From Planktothrix agardhii NIES-204 (lineage in GTDB: Bacteria; Cyanobacteriota; Cyanobacteriia; Cyanobacteriales; Microcoleaceae), in assembly GCA_003609755.1 (NCBI GenBank), contig AP017991.1, forward strand, positions 3,645,001 through 3,709,000: a DNA stretch of 64,000 bases. Direction: 5' to 3'. Within the stretch, counting starts at the first letter, position 1, and each line of letters opens with the position of its first letter. This document shows, piece by piece, positions 35,477-46,265 of this stretch. A program made the position numbers and the translations under genes. The notes under the pieces were generated by a model. It was not told the origin of the DNA and ran no database searches. It saw only the letters and a list, made by a program, of their open reading frames with translations.

Positions 35477-38400
35477 TTAATTATGTATATTCACGGTTTC
35501 CTTAGATAATTCCTGTTCTAAAGTTGCTTTGACTCGTAACCATTCCGTTTCCATTTTAGATAACCCAGTCGCGGCTTTTCCCGATGTAAAACATTCCAAA
35601 CTTGTGCCATTTTCTGCGGCCATTCCTGCCCGTCCCATATATTCTAACTCCTTGCACAACTGGGAAAAAGTCAGGGCTCCTAATTGAGCACTACTGGATT
35701 TTAGGGTATGGGAGGCTTCTTTTAACCCTTGGATATCTTGGGTTTTGATCGCCGTTTGAATTTGGGTAATTTTTTGGGGAGTATCGGCTAAATAATCCTG
35801 AATTAAGGTATTGACAAAGGGATCATCTTCATCATCATATTCCCTTAAATTTTCTAATACTTGTTGATCAATTGCCGAAGATTCTGGAATATTACCATTA
35901 GAATTAACCAGAGATTCCGAAGATAAATTAGAATAGCCGTTACTGCCAAAATCCGATAAATCCTCTAAGGTTTGATGACCATTACTATTCTCAATTGGTT
36001 GACATTGGGAGATGGCTTTAGCCAGTTCTTCCCGACGCACAGGTTTAGTAATATAATCATTCATACCAGCGACTAAACACATTTCTCGATCGCCTTGCAT
36101 AGCATTAGCGGTCATCGCAATAATCCAAGGTTTATTAGGGCGATCGGCATATTCTTCACAGATCCGCCGAGAGGTTTCTAAACCATCCATTAAGGGCATT
36201 TGAACATCCATCAAAATCACATCATAATATTGTCGGTTTAAAGCTTCTAAAACCTCTAATCCATTTCCGGCAATATCAGCACGATATCCCAATCTTTGTA
36301 ACATTTGAATTGCCACTTTTTGGTTAACAACATGATCTTCAGCTAGAAGAATTTTTAAACTATTCGTAGGAACAATAGATAACCAATGGGATGATGCTGA
36401 TTGGGTAGAGGGTTTAATCGCCTCCTCTATAGCTTCACCCAAAACCTGAAGTAAAGTATTATAAAACTGTGATTGTTTCAAAGGTTTATTAATAAACCCA
36501 GCACAATTAATATTACTGTGTTCTACCTGTTTCACCAAATCGGTATTAACCACATAATTAAAGAATGTAATATTAATTGGTTTCTGTTCTGGGAATATTT
36601 CCGCGCGGCTTCGTTCCCAATCTCGAATCCGTTTAGCTAAATTAATCCCATCAACATCAGCCAAATTCATGCCTAAAATAATCAAATCAAAATCAGGATT
36701 ATTTTTTAACACATTTAAGGCTTCATGTCCGGTTTTAACCGAAATAGGAATCATGCCCCAAGATTTAGCTTGACGAATTAAAACCGTTTGATTAATTCCA
36801 TGATTTTCCACAATTAATAATCTCTTACCCACCAGGAAACCGGAAAGTTCATTGGCTTCAATTTTTGTAATTGCTTCCACTCGAATAGTAAAGTAAAAAG
36901 TTGAACCTGCATCTAACTCAAATTCCTTAACAAAATCATCGGGAGGATTGCCAGTTATTGTCGAAATAAAAGATTGATTGTCAGTATAAGAATTGGATTG
37001 AGATCGACTCACCACCCACATTTGTCCCCCCATCATTTCACATAACCGTTGACTAATAGCTAATCCTAAACCCGTGCCTCCATACTGACGAGAAGTGGAA
37101 GCATCGACCTGAGAAAAGGCTTTAAATAAACGATCCATCCGATCGGCAGGAATCCCAATTCCGGTATCCTTAACCGCAAACTGAATATCATAAATTTTAT
37201 GAGCTATTGTTGGGGCAGTATTCAGGTTAATTGGAAGATTAGTAACCTCGGAAGCTTTTACCGAAACTACCACCTCTCCCTGGGCGGTAAACTTCACCGC
37301 ATTACTGAGTAAATTCACTAAAACTTGGCGGAGTCGGGTCACATCGCCCAAAATAATTTGAGGAGTAGAAGGTTCAATTAAATAGGCAATTTCTAGACCT
37401 TTTTCTGCGGCTTTTCCTGAAAGTAAATCTAGGGATTCTTCTAAACAATCTCGCAGTTTAAACGGATTAGTTTCTAAGTCTAATTTACCTGATTCAATCT
37501 TAGAAAAGTCTAAAATATCATTAATAATCGTTAATAAAGCATCGCCACTGGTGCGAATGGTTTCGACAAAATCCAATTGTTCCGGGGTTAAATTCATATC
37601 CAATAGTAACCCCGTCATCCCAATTACTGCATTCATCGGAGTACGGATTTCGTGACTCATAGTGGCAAGAAATTCACTTTTCGCCCGACTCGCCACTTCT
37701 GCGGCTAATCTAGCTTCTTCTAAATCTTTATTTTGTTCAGCTAATTGTTGACGATTTTTAACCTCTGCTTCTAATAGTTTAGCCTGGGCTAAGGTTAAAC
37801 CAACTTGATTGGCAACATCTTCTAAAAATTCAATTTCTTCGGGTATCCATTGCCGCATTTTATCGCATTGATGCAGCATCATAATACCGTTAGCATCTCC
37901 TTGATAGGAAGTCCGAACCGCTAACATTGATTTTAACCCCATGCGCCGACATATCGGGGTAGAGGATTCTAATAAAGGTTCGGTAAAAACATCCACCGAA
38001 GCGATCGCTTGATCTTCAGCTAAGAGTTTTTCAATATAGGGATTATAACTTACAGAAATTTCAAAATTCAAGGTAGAATCATAACCGGATTCCAGATATT
38101 CTGCCACACAAGATAAATGGGCATAAGGGTCAGATCGATAGGTATAAATTGAACAACGATTTACCCCAAAAATTCTACCAATTTGCGTAGCAGTAGTTTG
38201 AAAAATCTCTTGCGTATCTAATTTAGAACGAACCTTATGGGTAATTTCTTTGAGTAATAATAAATGTTGATTTTGTTGTTGGAGAATTTCTTGAGAATGA
38301 TCCCTAGCAATTTCATTGCCAATATAATTTGCCATTAATTCCATAATTTCTAAATCCAATTCTTGAAATGGGGCGCGGGAATTGCGACTCATAAAACTCA

Positions 38401-40726
38401 AAGTTCCATAGACCCTTCCCCCCACCATCACCCGAATACCAATATAGGCTTCTAAACGTCGGGTTTGATAGGCAGGATGGTCTTTCCAAGGTGATTGTTT
38501 AATTGATTCTAAACAAACAACATCCTCTGTTTTTAAGGATTCCCATTCAAAGGTTTGTTCAATGGCTAAGGTATCGCCCTTGGCAAATCCAAAAGGAAAA
38601 TCATCAGCAAGATAGGAAGAAATCACTTCATATCGGTCGGCAAAAACTTTTCCCAGTAGACCAATATCCATACCAAACCGATGACAACCCAAACTCAAGA
38701 TCGCACTAATTCGAGTTTTAAAATCCGTATTATTACTAATAGTAATTTTGTAGAATTGATGAATTAGTCTTTCTCTTTCTCTGAGATAATTTAACTCTTT
38801 AAACTGTTCCGCAATATCATTTAATGTTCCTAAAACTCCTAAAATATGTTTGTGTTTATCTAAAATTAATTGACCTGAAATTAAAACCTGGCGAGTTGCA
38901 GGTTGAGAAGACTTTTCGCCCCCTTCCTTCTCTTTAAGATTAAACACTAACATTCGGACATCAAGTTGTTCCGTTTTGGGACGACCTAACATTAAGGATT
39001 CAAACCATTCGCTAACTTTTGTCCGATCTTGAGAATAAATATAATTTACAAATGATGTCCCTAAGCTATTTTCTATGGTTAATCCCGTTAACTGCGTCCA
39101 GGCGGGATTTAAAAATATAAAATTTCCTTGACTATCGGTTTTAAACACAATAGATTTTAATTGCTGAATCGGATCATCAATGGGATAATTACCATTCAAG
39201 GATGGAGTTTTTTCTAAGTGATCAGATGCTAGATCAATTTGAGTCCCAATCAAGTGCAAAGGTTCCCCTTGTTCACTCCAAAACCCCTGACCTTGACTGC
39301 GTACAGATTTATATTGACCGTCTTTACACCGGATACGATATTCTATAATATATTCACTATTTTTCTTGGAAAAATAATCTTTTAGAGCGACTTTAACCAG
39401 TTTCAAATCTTGAGGATGAATCCGACTTAACCATTCTTCTCGGGTATTTTTAATCTCATGATCTTGATATCCTAACATGGCTTTCCATTGGGAAGAATAT
39501 AAAATTTTATTCGTTTTTAAGTTCCAATGATAAATTCCTTCCAGATTTGATTTTAAAGGTTTCGTAACTGGATGATTTGAGGGTAAAGGCAAGGACTCAG
39601 GAGAAGATGGAGTTGCTTTTAATACCTGCTGAAATTGATGCTGCCAACTTAATAGGGTATTGTGCATTGATTTGGGTTGGAGAACTTGCAACAATAGGTT
39701 TTTAGGGGAGATGAGGGTGACGGGATTATTATGATCATCCACTAAAATTATGGGCAGTTGATAATAATATTTTCTCATTAAGTTTAATGCCGTTTTGAGG
39801 GAAACCTGCGATCGCAAAACCAAAGGCGGAGTATTACAAATCGTAATTGCTTTTACAGTTTTTAGATCCAAGCCCAATGCCTGCATGGAAATAATGTCAT
39901 GGGAAGTCACAACACCCACCCATTTATATTGAGATTGTGTTCTATAAATCTGATCCCCTGTTAACTTAGAATTAGAAGGAGAGGTTTCTGTAATTACAAT
40001 TTCATCCACACCATAGTTAAACATTAATTCCGTTAATTCTCGTAGAGTTGTCTCCCCCGATGTCGGCACAATTTTAGCAGCGGCAATAGGAGCAAGTTGA
40101 TTCAGTTTAATTAAATGATCGGGAATAAAAAGATGATCCATAAGTTGTTGGCAACTGGGATGATATTCAGGTAACACCAAATCCGAGTTATCAGATAATT
40201 CTGTAGAAATTTCTTCAGAAACAGAGGGTAAATATCTAGCTATTTTTCTAGCTTCTGAATCTCTTAAAGAGAGTTTTAGAATAATTTTAGGACTAATGAC
40301 CCCGACTAATTTTCCTTGATCATCAACAACTGGAAGCTGTTGAATTTGATGTTTTTCTAATATTCCCATCAGGGTAAATATATCATCAACCTCCGATTCT
40401 TTCACCGTGAGAAATGACCGAATCATAATTTGAGAAATTGGAAATCCTCGCAATGTATCTCCAATAGAATTAAGCTGAATAATATCTTGTTCTGTAAAAA
40501 TTCCGATAATCGTTGGCTTTTGATTGACACTATCATCCGCTTCAATCACAAAAATACAACTAGAATGGGTACTACTCATCAACAAAATCACCTCGGATAC
40601 AGGGGTTTCCGGTGTTGTGGTGAGGGGATAGCGGTTAATCGCTTGATAGACTGAGGGAATAAACATAGAAGGCTGATTGGGGTTGAGATTTCGGGTGCTA
40701 GGGGCCAGAGGTATTGTAGAAGACAA
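35477..40726 (-). CDS. Multidomain hybrid histidine kinase (CBS-PAS-GAF-HK-REC-REC-HPt)
   Basis: 1749 residues. In order: two CBS pairs (about 20-155 and 205-345), two PAS domains (about 395-510 and 525-640), two GAF domains (about 650-800 and 830-985), HisKA with [16 protein letters not shown], and HATPase with [21 protein letters not shown] and [11 protein letters not shown] first receiver follows whose acceptor Asp is replaced ([14 protein letters not shown] has Gly at that site), then an intact receiver ([14 protein letters not shown]) and a C-terminal HPt with [13 protein letters not shown]. It is a complete intramolecular phosphorelay with adenylate-type (CBS) and small-molecule (GAF/PAS) inputs. 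No membrane segment is evident, so it is likely cytosolic. The partner regulator is not adjacent. Confidence 0.93.
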   Translation of the reverse strand: MSSTIPLAPSTRNLNPNQPSMFIPSVYQAINRYPLTTTPETPVSEVILLMSSTHSSCIFVIEADDSVNQKPTIIGIFTEQDIIQLNSIGDTLRGFPISQIMIRSFLTVKESEVDDIFTLMGILEKHQIQQLPVVDDQGKLVGVISPKIILKLSLRDSEARKIARYLPSVSEEISTELSDNSDLVLPEYHPSCQQLMDHLFIPDHLIKLNQLAPIAAAKIVPTSGETTLRELTELMFNYGVDEIVITETSPSNSKLTGDQIYRTQSQYKWVGVVTSHDIISMQALGLDLKTVKAITICNTPPLVLRSQVSLKTALNLMRKYYYQLPIILVDDHNNPVTLISPKNLLLQVLQPKSMHNTLLSWQHQFQQVLKATPSSPESLPLPSNHPVTKPLKSNLEGIYHWNLKTNKILYSSQWKAMLGYQDHEIKNTREEWLSRIHPQDLKLVKVALKDYFSKKNSEYIIEYRIRCKDGQYKSVRSQGQGFWSEQGEPLHLIGTQIDLASDHLEKTPSLNGNYPIDDPIQQLKSIVFKTDSQGNFIFLNPAWTQLTGLTIENSLGTSFVNYIYSQDRTKVSEWFESLMLGRPKTEQLDVRMLVFNLKEKEGGEKSSQPATRQVLISGQLILDKHKHILGVLGTLNDIAEQFKELNYLRERERLIHQFYKITISNNTDFKTRISAILSLGCHRFGMDIGLLGKVFADRYEVISSYLADDFPFGFAKGDTLAIEQTFEWESLKTEDVVCLESIKQSPWKDHPAYQTRRLEAYIGIRVMVGGRVYGTLSFMSRNSRAPFQELDLEIMELMANYIGNEIARDHSQEILQQQNQHLLLLKEITHKVRSKLDTQEIFQTTATQIGRIFGVNRCSIYTYRSDPYAHLSCVAEYLESGYDSTLNFEISVSYNPYIEKLLAEDQAIASVDVFTEPLLESSTPICRRMGLKSMLAVRTSYQGDANGIMMLHQCDKMRQWIPEEIEFLEDVANQVGLTLAQAKLLEAEVKNRQQLAEQNKDLEEARLAAEVASRAKSEFLATMSHEIRTPMNAVIGMTGLLLDMNLTPEQLDFVETIRTSGDALLTIINDILDFSKIESGKLDLETNPFKLRDCLEESLDLLSGKAAEKGLEIAYLIEPSTPQIILGDVTRLRQVLVNLLSNAVKFTAQGEVVVSVKASEVTNLPINLNTAPTIAHKIYDIQFAVKDTGIGIPADRMDRLFKAFSQVDASTSRQYGGTGLGLAISQRLCEMMGGQMWVVSRSQSNSYTDNQSFISTITGNPPDDFVKEFELDAGSTFYFTIRVEAITKIEANELSGFLVGKRLLIVENHGINQTVLIRQAKSWGMIPISVKTGHEALNVLKNNPDFDLIILGMNLADVDGINLAKRIRDWERSRAEIFPEQKPINITFFNYVVNTDLVKQVEHSNINCAGFINKPLKQSQFYNTLLQVLGEAIEEAIKPSTQSASSHWLSIVPTNSLKILLAEDHVVNQKVAIQMLQRLGYRADIAGNGLEVLEALNRQYYDVILMDVQMPLMDGLETSRRICEEYADRPNKPWIIAMTANAMQGDREMCLVAGMNDYITKPVRREELAKAISQCQPIENSNGHQTLEDLSDFGSNGYSNLSSESLVNSNGNIPESSAIDQQVLENLREYDDEDDPFVNTLIQDYLADTPQKITQIQTAIKTQDIQGLKEASHTLKSSSAQLGALTFSQLCKELEYMGRAGMAAENGTSLECFTSGKAATGLSKMETEWLRVKATLEQELSKETVNIHN

Positions 40727-40818
40727 AATCCAGATTGATGTTATCTTTGGAGATTAAACGAGAATCTTTACCTCTATTTTGGCTTCTTAATCGCCTTTAA
40801 ATTTAAAATTTTTGATGG

Positions 40819-40967
40819 TATAGCAACCGCCAAGGCAGTTAAGACACCAGACGGATCTTGGAACCCAGACGGTAAAGTGTTTTCCCCCGGTGTTCCCTCC
40901 CCCCCAAGCCCCCCGTGCACGGGGGGTTTGGGGGGGCTGTTCCGGTGTTCCGGTGTTCCCTGCTATA
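40819..40967. mobile_element. MITE-like element, family A copy
   Basis: 149 bp with ends TATAGCA and TGCTATA, no coding capacity. It contains an almost perfect CCCCCC...GTGCAC...GGGGGG hairpin at about 40908-40940. The left part (ACGGTAAAGT, GGTGTTCCC) matches the reverse complement of the element at 57934, so they are one family. Confidence 0.72.
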
Positions 40968-41083
40968 ACTTGACTGTGGGTTGTTCTGTTTGTCGCTGTT
41001 TCCTTGAATTTTTCCCTCTAATACAGGTTTGGTGTCAATCGACAAGGTTCAATCCTTTGTAAAACTTATTGTGCATTTGTTCT

Positions 41084-41602
41084 ATGAAAATTTTAGATTC
41101 TCAAGGTCGTCTCTTTGGTAGGATTAGCATTCTCGATTTCGGTGCAGCTTTAGTAATTTTACTGGTGCTGTTTGGGATTTTCTTTTATCCAGGCACATCG
41201 GGTTCAGTGGCTCAAGTCGGTGTGACAACCCGCCCCGTGACCATAGATGTTTTGGTGGTAGGACTCAAAAGCAGTAACGCCAAAGAATTATTCAAAACCG
41301 GAGAAAAAACTAACTTAATTATTCGGAATCAACCCTATGGTCAAGTTACTTTGAATAAAGTCAATTTTTTACCCAGAATTATCCCCGTGACTCAACCGGA
41401 TGGCACATTAAAAGCCCTACCTGACCCCACCGCCGATAATCTATTTAATAATAATTTGCTTTTAACCTTAGAAGGAAAAGGTCAAATCACCGAAAATGGC
41501 CCAGTTTTAGGCAATATTAAAATCAAAGTGGGTACTACCGTTGAACTTGACGGCAAAAACTACAACTTCAACGGTACAGTCATCGACGTCCGCGTTCAAT
41601 AA
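41084..41602 (+). CDS. DUF4330 family membrane-anchored protein
   Basis: About 172 residues from the ATG at 41084 (MKILDSQGRLFGRISILDFG); an in-frame GTG-type start 15 bases upstream is less likely. This N-terminus followed by one membrane helix (AALVILLVLFGIFFY) is the hallmark of the cyanobacterial DUF4330 family. The remainder is a beta-rich domain probably exposed outside the cytoplasmic membrane. Function unknown. It is followed by a long heptamer repeat and chlM. Confidence 0.82.
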   Translation: MKILDSQGRLFGRISILDFGAALVILLVLFGIFFYPGTSGSVAQVGVTTRPVTIDVLVVGLKSSNAKELFKTGEKTNLIIRNQPYGQVTLNKVNFLPRIIPVTQPDGTLKALPDPTADNLFNNNLLLTLEGKGQITENGPVLGNIKIKVGTTVELDGKNYNFNGTVIDVRVQ

Positions 41603-41616
41603 ACGGCAAATCCTTT

Positions 41617-41690
41617 GGGTAATTAATGGGTAATGGGTAATGGGTAATGGGTAATGGGTAATGGGTAATGGGTAATGGGTAATGGGTAAT
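41617..41690. repeat. GGGTAAT heptamer tandem repeat
   Basis: About nine tandem GGGTAAT units between the DUF4330 gene and chlM. The open frame through it on the minus strand is a repeat artefact. Confidence 0.92.
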
Positions 41691-41803
41691 AGTTTACTCC
41701 CCCTGCTCCCACTGCCTCCCCTGCCTCCCCTGCTCCCACTGTCCCCTCTGCTCCCGTATACCTTACAATCAAGGTTTGGACGGAATTAATTTCAAACAAA
41801 CCC

Positions 41804-42496
41804 ATGAGTGTAGCAGACGAGAAAACCGTAGTTCGGGATTATTTTAATAGCACAGGATTTGATCGGTGGAGACGCATCTACGGTGACGGTCAAGTGAATA
41901 AGGTGCAACTTGATATCCGTCAAGGACATCAACAAACCGTTGATCAAGTCTTAGAGTGGTTAAAAGCCGATGGTAACCTGCCGGGTTTAAGCATCTGTGA
42001 CGCGGGATGTGGGGTGGGTAGTTTGAGTATTCCCTTAGCAGAGGCCGGAGCCATCGTCTACGGTAGTGATATTTCCGAAAAAATGGTTGCTGAAGCCTAT
42101 TATCGGGCAAAAGACCGCCTGAACGTGATCCAGAAACTCAGCTTCACAGCCCAGGATTTAGAAACCCTACAAGGTCGCTATCATACGGTGATTTGTTTGG
42201 ATGTTTTGATTCATTATCCCCAAAATCAAATTCCTGAGATGATTTCTCATCTGTGTGCCCTAGCCGAATCACGGGTAATTTTGAGTTTTGCTCCTAAAAC
42301 CTTAGCATTAACTATACTCAAAAAAGTTGGGGAATTATTCCCAGGGCCGAGTAAAACTACTCGTGCTTACCAACATAAAGAAGCGAATATTGTTAAAATT
42401 TTTAGTGACAATGGTTTTTCGATTCAACGACAAACTATGATCGGGACTAGCTTCTACTATTCCCGGTTAATTGAAGCAATACGCAATACGGATTAG
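41804..42496 (+). CDS. chlM: Magnesium-protoporphyrin IX O-methyltransferase
   Basis: A 230-residue SAM-dependent methyltransferase that converts Mg-protoporphyrin IX to its monomethyl ester in chlorophyll synthesis. The start RDYFNSTGFDRWRRIYGDG and the SAM-binding motif ICDAGCGVGSLSIPLAEAGA are typical of ChlM, as is the end TMIGTSFYYSRLIEAIR. Length is normal. It stands alone between repeat-rich spacers; other chlorophyll genes are not adjacent. Confidence 0.94.
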   Translation: MSVADEKTVVRDYFNSTGFDRWRRIYGDGQVNKVQLDIRQGHQQTVDQVLEWLKADGNLPGLSICDAGCGVGSLSIPLAEAGAIVYGSDISEKMVAEAYYRAKDRLNVIQKLSFTAQDLETLQGRYHTVICLDVLIHYPQNQIPEMISHLCALAESRVILSFAPKTLALTILKKVGELFPGPSKTTRAYQHKEANIVKIFSDNGFSIQRQTMIGTSFYYSRLIEAIRNTD

Positions 42497-42620
42497 GAGA
42501 CACAGAAAAGGGAACAGGCAACAGGCAATAGGCAATAGTTTGCTCCCCCTGCTCCCTGTGTTCCCCCCGCTAATGCGGCTTTAATGGTGTTCCACGCTCT
42601 CTCGGTGGGGAGGAAAAACG

Positions 42621-43037
42621 ATGCAGTTCCTGAAGGTAATCACAGCGAGTTTATTAGTTCCGGTGGGAATGGGTTGTTTATTAGCGATCGCCACGGAATT
42701 AATGAGTCCTAATTCAACTGCTGATGGTAGACTCAGTATTATTTTAGGGGGATTAATTTTAGGTTTACCTTCCTTGGGAATTGGGGGATGGGTCGCATGG
42801 GAATGGTATCAAGAACGCCGTCAAAAAAATCAAGCTCGTTCTCGACGGATTAGTTCTATCTTTTGGCATTTAGTTAAAGTTCAAGGAGGGGAAATTAGTA
42901 TCCAAAAATTAGCTCAATATACCCATTTATCCCGACTCGAATCTAAATTATTTTTAGATAAAAAATCTCAAGAGTTAAATGGCAAATTTGAACAAAAATC
43001 AAACGGTGAAATTATTTATCATTTCCACGTTGATTAG
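42621..43037 (+). CDS. Small membrane protein with winged-helix-like tail
   Basis: 138 residues. Two hydrophobic segments at the N-terminus (VITASLLVPVGMGCLLAIAT; LSIILGGLILGLPSLGIGGW), a basic linker, then a small winged-helix-like domain (SIFWHLVKVQGGEISIQKLA to GEIIYHFHVD). The tail is similar to those in the genes at 5715 and 27506. It is upstream of map on the same strand, with a 77-bp gap. Function unknown. Confidence 0.65.
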   Translation: MQFLKVITASLLVPVGMGCLLAIATELMSPNSTADGRLSIILGGLILGLPSLGIGGWVAWEWYQERRQKNQARSRRISSIFWHLVKVQGGEISIQKLAQYTHLSRLESKLFLDKKSQELNGKFEQKSNGEIIYHFHVD

Positions 43038-43114
43038 TATTTGTGGTTATTTTTATGATATCGTAGTAGAAACGCTGATAACCTGCGAGACACATCCAGA
43101 TTTTTAACAAACAA

Positions 43115-43879
43115 ATGGGCAGTGAAACAATTGTTCTTTTATCCAGTCGAGAAATCGAAAAAATGCGCCAAGCCGGACGTCTGGCGGTGCAACTGTTAAA
43201 TTATCTCGAACCGATGATTAAACCTGGGGTGAGCACCCTAGAACTCAACGATGAAGCCGAAAGCTGGACACAGGAACATGGCGCTCGCAGTGCCCCATTG
43301 GGCTATCATGGATTCCCCAAATCAATCTGTACCAGCGTTAATGAAGTCATCTGTCATGGTATCCCCAACGCCAAACAGATTCTCAAAGACGGGGATATTA
43401 TCAATGTCGATGTTACCCCCATCCTAGACGGCTATTATGGTGATGTGTCTCGCACCTTTTTTGTGGGGACGCCTTCGGCCATTGCCCAAAAATTAGTCGA
43501 AGTCACAGAAGAATGTTTAAGGCGAGGAATTGAAGCCGTTAAACCCGATGGACGGGTGGGGGATATTGGGGCAGCTATTCAAGAATATGCCGAAGCCCAG
43601 GGCTTTTCCGTCGTCCGGGATTTTGTCGGTCATGGGGTGAATACGGTATTTCATACCGCCCCCCAAATTCCCCACTATGGAAAACGGGGAAAAGGAAAAC
43701 GTCTACGTCCGGGGATGGTCTTTACCATCGAACCCATGATTAATGAAGGGACTTGGGAAGCCAAAGTCCTAGAAGATGGTTGGACGGCTATCACCAAGGA
43801 TCAAAAACTCTCCGCCCAATTTGAACATACCGTTGCGGTTACAGAAACAGGTGTGGAGATTCTCACCCTAGCAGACTAA
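43115..43879 (+). CDS. map: Methionine aminopeptidase, type I
   Basis: 254 residues. It removes the initiator Met from new proteins. Metal ligands are visible: Asp in IINVDVTPILDG, Asp in YYGDVSRTFFVG, His in FVGHGVNTVFH, Glu in FTIEPMINEG and Glu in FEHTVAVTETG. The His in GYHGFPKSICTSVNEVICHG is the substrate-side one. There is no insert typical of type II. It lies 31 bases upstream of kaiB, a position that in most cyanobacteria would be held by kaiA, so map and kaiB may share a transcript. Confidence 0.94.
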   Translation: MGSETIVLLSSREIEKMRQAGRLAVQLLNYLEPMIKPGVSTLELNDEAESWTQEHGARSAPLGYHGFPKSICTSVNEVICHGIPNAKQILKDGDIINVDVTPILDGYYGDVSRTFFVGTPSAIAQKLVEVTEECLRRGIEAVKPDGRVGDIGAAIQEYAEAQGFSVVRDFVGHGVNTVFHTAPQIPHYGKRGKGKRLRPGMVFTIEPMINEGTWEAKVLEDGWTAITKDQKLSAQFEHTVAVTETGVEILTLAD

Positions 43880-43910
43880 GTGGATGTTACTTATTAACCC
43901 CTAAAAATCT

Positions 43911-44213
43911 ATGAGCCCTCTCCAAAAAACTTATGTCCTTAAACTCTATGTGGCTGGAAATACGCCTAATTCAGTCAGGGCGTTAAAAACCCTGAAAGAC
44001 ATCTTAGAACAGGAATTTCAAGGGGTTTATGCCTTAAAAGTGATTGATGTGCTTAAAAATCCTCAACTGGCGGAGGAAGACAAAATTTTGGCAACCCCTA
44101 CCCTCTCCAAAATTTTACCTCCCCCGGTGCGGAAAATTATTGGGGATCTGTCCGATCGCGAAAAAGTCTTAATTGGGCTTGATCTTCTTTACGAAGAACT
44201 AATGGATGAATGA
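43911..44213 (+). CDS. kaiB: Circadian clock protein KaiB
   Basis: 100 residues, almost the same as other cyanobacterial Kai[21 protein letters not shown], then [20 protein letters not shown] and [20 protein letters not shown]. KaiB is the fold-switching protein that binds phosphorylated KaiC and sequesters KaiA. The usual kaiA is not upstream; map is. The short acidic C-terminus (EELMDE) fits filamentous species. A 254-bp gap with an IS200/IS605-like relic separates it from kaiC. Confidence 0.96.
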   Translation: MSPLQKTYVLKLYVAGNTPNSVRALKTLKDILEQEFQGVYALKVIDVLKNPQLAEEDKILATPTLSKILPPPVRKIIGDLSDREKVLIGLDLLYEELMDE

Positions 44214-44365
44214 AACTAGCCGATACTTTTTTGCTAACGTTTGTTAACAAATACATAAGTCAAGATGTTCTCTCAACCAAGGCGTATCAACCAATGCACG
44301 AAAGAAAATCCCTCAAGTTCCGGTATTTACCCCTATACAATAGTTTCTCAATTTGATCACCCCAT

Positions 44366-44404
44366 CTCCCGCCTTTGTAGGTTGGCTTGGCGGGGGAGTG
44401 TCAA
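44366..44404. mobile_element. IS200/IS605-type end relic between kaiB and kaiC
   Basis: CTCCCGCC at 44366-44373 pairs with GGCGGGGGAG at 44389-44398 (two extra G), followed directly by TGTCAA. This is the subterminal hairpin plus TCAA signature of IS200/IS605 right ends. No transposase remains; the small open frame here is not credible as a gene. Confidence 0.6.
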
Positions 44405-44467
44405 TGTTCCAGATTTTGTGGTAAATGTAGCATTATTATCAGCTACGTTTTTTAAAATTTAAAATTT

Positions 44468-46030
44468 ATGACTGAAAGTTCTCAGGATATCGAAAGTAAT
44501 GAACGCAAACTAACCGGGGTGCAAAAAATCCGCACCATGATAGAGGGATTTGATGATATTAGTCATGGGGGAATGCCTATTGCTAGAGCTACTCTAGTTA
44601 GCGGAACGTCAGGTACCGGAAAAACCTTATTTGCAGTTCACTTTCTCTACAACGGAATTGTCTATTTTGATGAACCAGGGATTTTTATTACCTTTGAAGA
44701 ATCACCCACAGATATTATTAAAAACGCTTCTAGTTTTGGATGGGATCTGCAAAAATTAATTGATGAAGGGAAACTATTTATCTTAGATGCTTCTCCCGAC
44801 CCAGAAGGACAGGATATAGTCGGAAATTTTGACCTATCTGCATTAATTGAACGGATTCAATATGCTATTCGTAAATATAAAGCTAGACGAGTATCAATTG
44901 ATTCAGTAACGGCTGTCTTCCAACAATATGATGGTGCTGGAGTGGTGAGACGGGAGATTTTTCGACTGGTGGCGCGACTGAAACAGGTGGGAGCCACTAC
45001 GATTATGACAACGGAACGAGAGGCTGAATATGGCCCCGTGGCTCGGTTTGGGGTGGAAGAATTTGTCTCCGATAATGTCGTAATTTTGAGAAATGCTTTA
45101 GAAGGAGAACGACGTCGGCGCACGGCGGAAATTCTGAAATTACGGGGAACAACCCACATGAAAGGGGAATATCCGTTTACGATTACTAATGATGGAATTA
45201 GTATTTTTCCCTTGGGTGCGATGCGACTTACCCAACGCTCGTCTAATGTTAGGGTTTCTTCTGGGAATACAACCCTGGACAAAATGTGTGGGGGTGGTTT
45301 CTTCAAAGATTCGATTATTCTGGCGACCGGAGCCACGGGAACAGGTAAAACTTTATTAGTTAGTATTTTTCTGGAAAATGCCTGTAGAAATGGTCAACGA
45401 GCTCTGTTATTTGCCTATGAAGAATCCCGATCTCAATTATTTAGAAATGCGAGTTCCTGGGGAATTGATTTTGAAGAAATGGAAAGCAAAGGATTACTGA
45501 AAATTTTATGTAGTTATCCTGAATCTACTGGTTTAGAAGATCATTTGCAAATTATTAAATCGGAAATTTCTGAGTTTAAACCTGATCGAATTGCGATTGA
45601 TTCCTTATCAGCTTTAGCGCGAGGGGTGAGTAATAACGCCTTCCGTCAATTTGTGATTGGGGTGACTGGTTATGCTAAACAAGAGGAAATTACGGGATTT
45701 TTCACCAATACAACCGATCAATTTATGGGGTCTAATTCTATTACGGATTCCCATATTTCAACGATTACCGATACCATTTTGATGCTACAATATGTGGAAA
45801 TTCGTGGGGAAATGTGTCGGGCGTTGAATGTGTTTAAAATGCGGGGTTCCTGGCATGATAAAGGGATTAGAGAATATACTATTAGTGAGAATGGCCCGGT
45901 AATTACGGATTCTTTCCGTGATTATGAACGGATTATTAGTGGTTCTCCTAGCCGAATTTCTGTTAATGAAAAGAATGAATTATCTCGAATTATTCAAGGA
46001 GTTCAAGGGAGAATTGATTTGGATGAATAA
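44468..46030 (+). CDS. kaiC: Circadian clock ATPase/kinase KaiC
   Basis: 520 residues with both RecA-like halves. CI has the Walker A SGTSGTGKTLFAVH and catalytic Glu pair in FITFEESP; CII has ATGATGTGKTLLVS and FAYEESRSQ. The phosphorylation segment SITDSHISTITDTI keeps the adjacent Ser and Thr (S431/T432 in Synechococcus) and T426. The C-terminal A-loop and tail (ERIISGSPSRISVNEKNELS) that KaiA binds are intact, so KaiA control is probably kept. It lies 254 bp behind kaiB with an IS-like relic between, so it may have its own promoter. Confidence 0.97.
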   Translation: MTESSQDIESNERKLTGVQKIRTMIEGFDDISHGGMPIARATLVSGTSGTGKTLFAVHFLYNGIVYFDEPGIFITFEESPTDIIKNASSFGWDLQKLIDEGKLFILDASPDPEGQDIVGNFDLSALIERIQYAIRKYKARRVSIDSVTAVFQQYDGAGVVRREIFRLVARLKQVGATTIMTTEREAEYGPVARFGVEEFVSDNVVILRNALEGERRRRTAEILKLRGTTHMKGEYPFTITNDGISIFPLGAMRLTQRSSNVRVSSGNTTLDKMCGGGFFKDSIILATGATGTGKTLLVSIFLENACRNGQRALLFAYEESRSQLFRNASSWGIDFEEMESKGLLKILCSYPESTGLEDHLQIIKSEISEFKPDRIAIDSLSALARGVSNNAFRQFVIGVTGYAKQEEITGFFTNTTDQFMGSNSITDSHISTITDTILMLQYVEIRGEMCRALNVFKMRGSWHDKGIREYTISENGPVITDSFRDYERIISGSPSRISVNEKNELSRIIQGVQGRIDLDE

Positions 46031-46048
46031 GTTGTTAAGGATTTCAAC

Positions 46049-46255
46049 TATAGCTATCCCAAATAGTTTGTAATAATACAACTGAAGGGAACACCGGAAC
46101 AGGCAATAGGCAATAGGCAATAGGTAATAGAAAGAGTTTACCTCCCCTGCTCCCCCTGCCTTGGCGACTGCTATATTATCCCCCTTCGTAATTCCCTATT
46201 CCCTATTCCCTATTCCCTGTTCCCTATTCCCTGTTCCCTATTCCCTGTTCGGATT
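46049..46255. repeat. Repeat-rich spacer: MITE-like piece and TTCCCTA/G heptamers
   Basis: From 46049 (TATAGCTATCCCAAATAG) to 46175 (CGACTGCTATA) the spacer has ends like the MITE families in this window and contains GGAACACCGG and GGCAATA repeats. From about 46190 to 46250 tandem TTCCCTA and TTCCCTG heptamers follow. A reading frame through them would wrongly extend the next gene by 35 codons. Confidence 0.75.
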
Positions 46256-46265
46256 AATACCTAAA

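Noticed and set aside
41623-41805. 60-residue minus-strand open frame
   Set aside because: Translation of the GGGTAAT heptamer array and low-complexity spacer.
44265-44462. 65-residue open frame between kaiB and kaiC as a possible short kaiA
   Set aside because: No KaiA resemblance; the DNA is a spacer with an IS-like hairpin.
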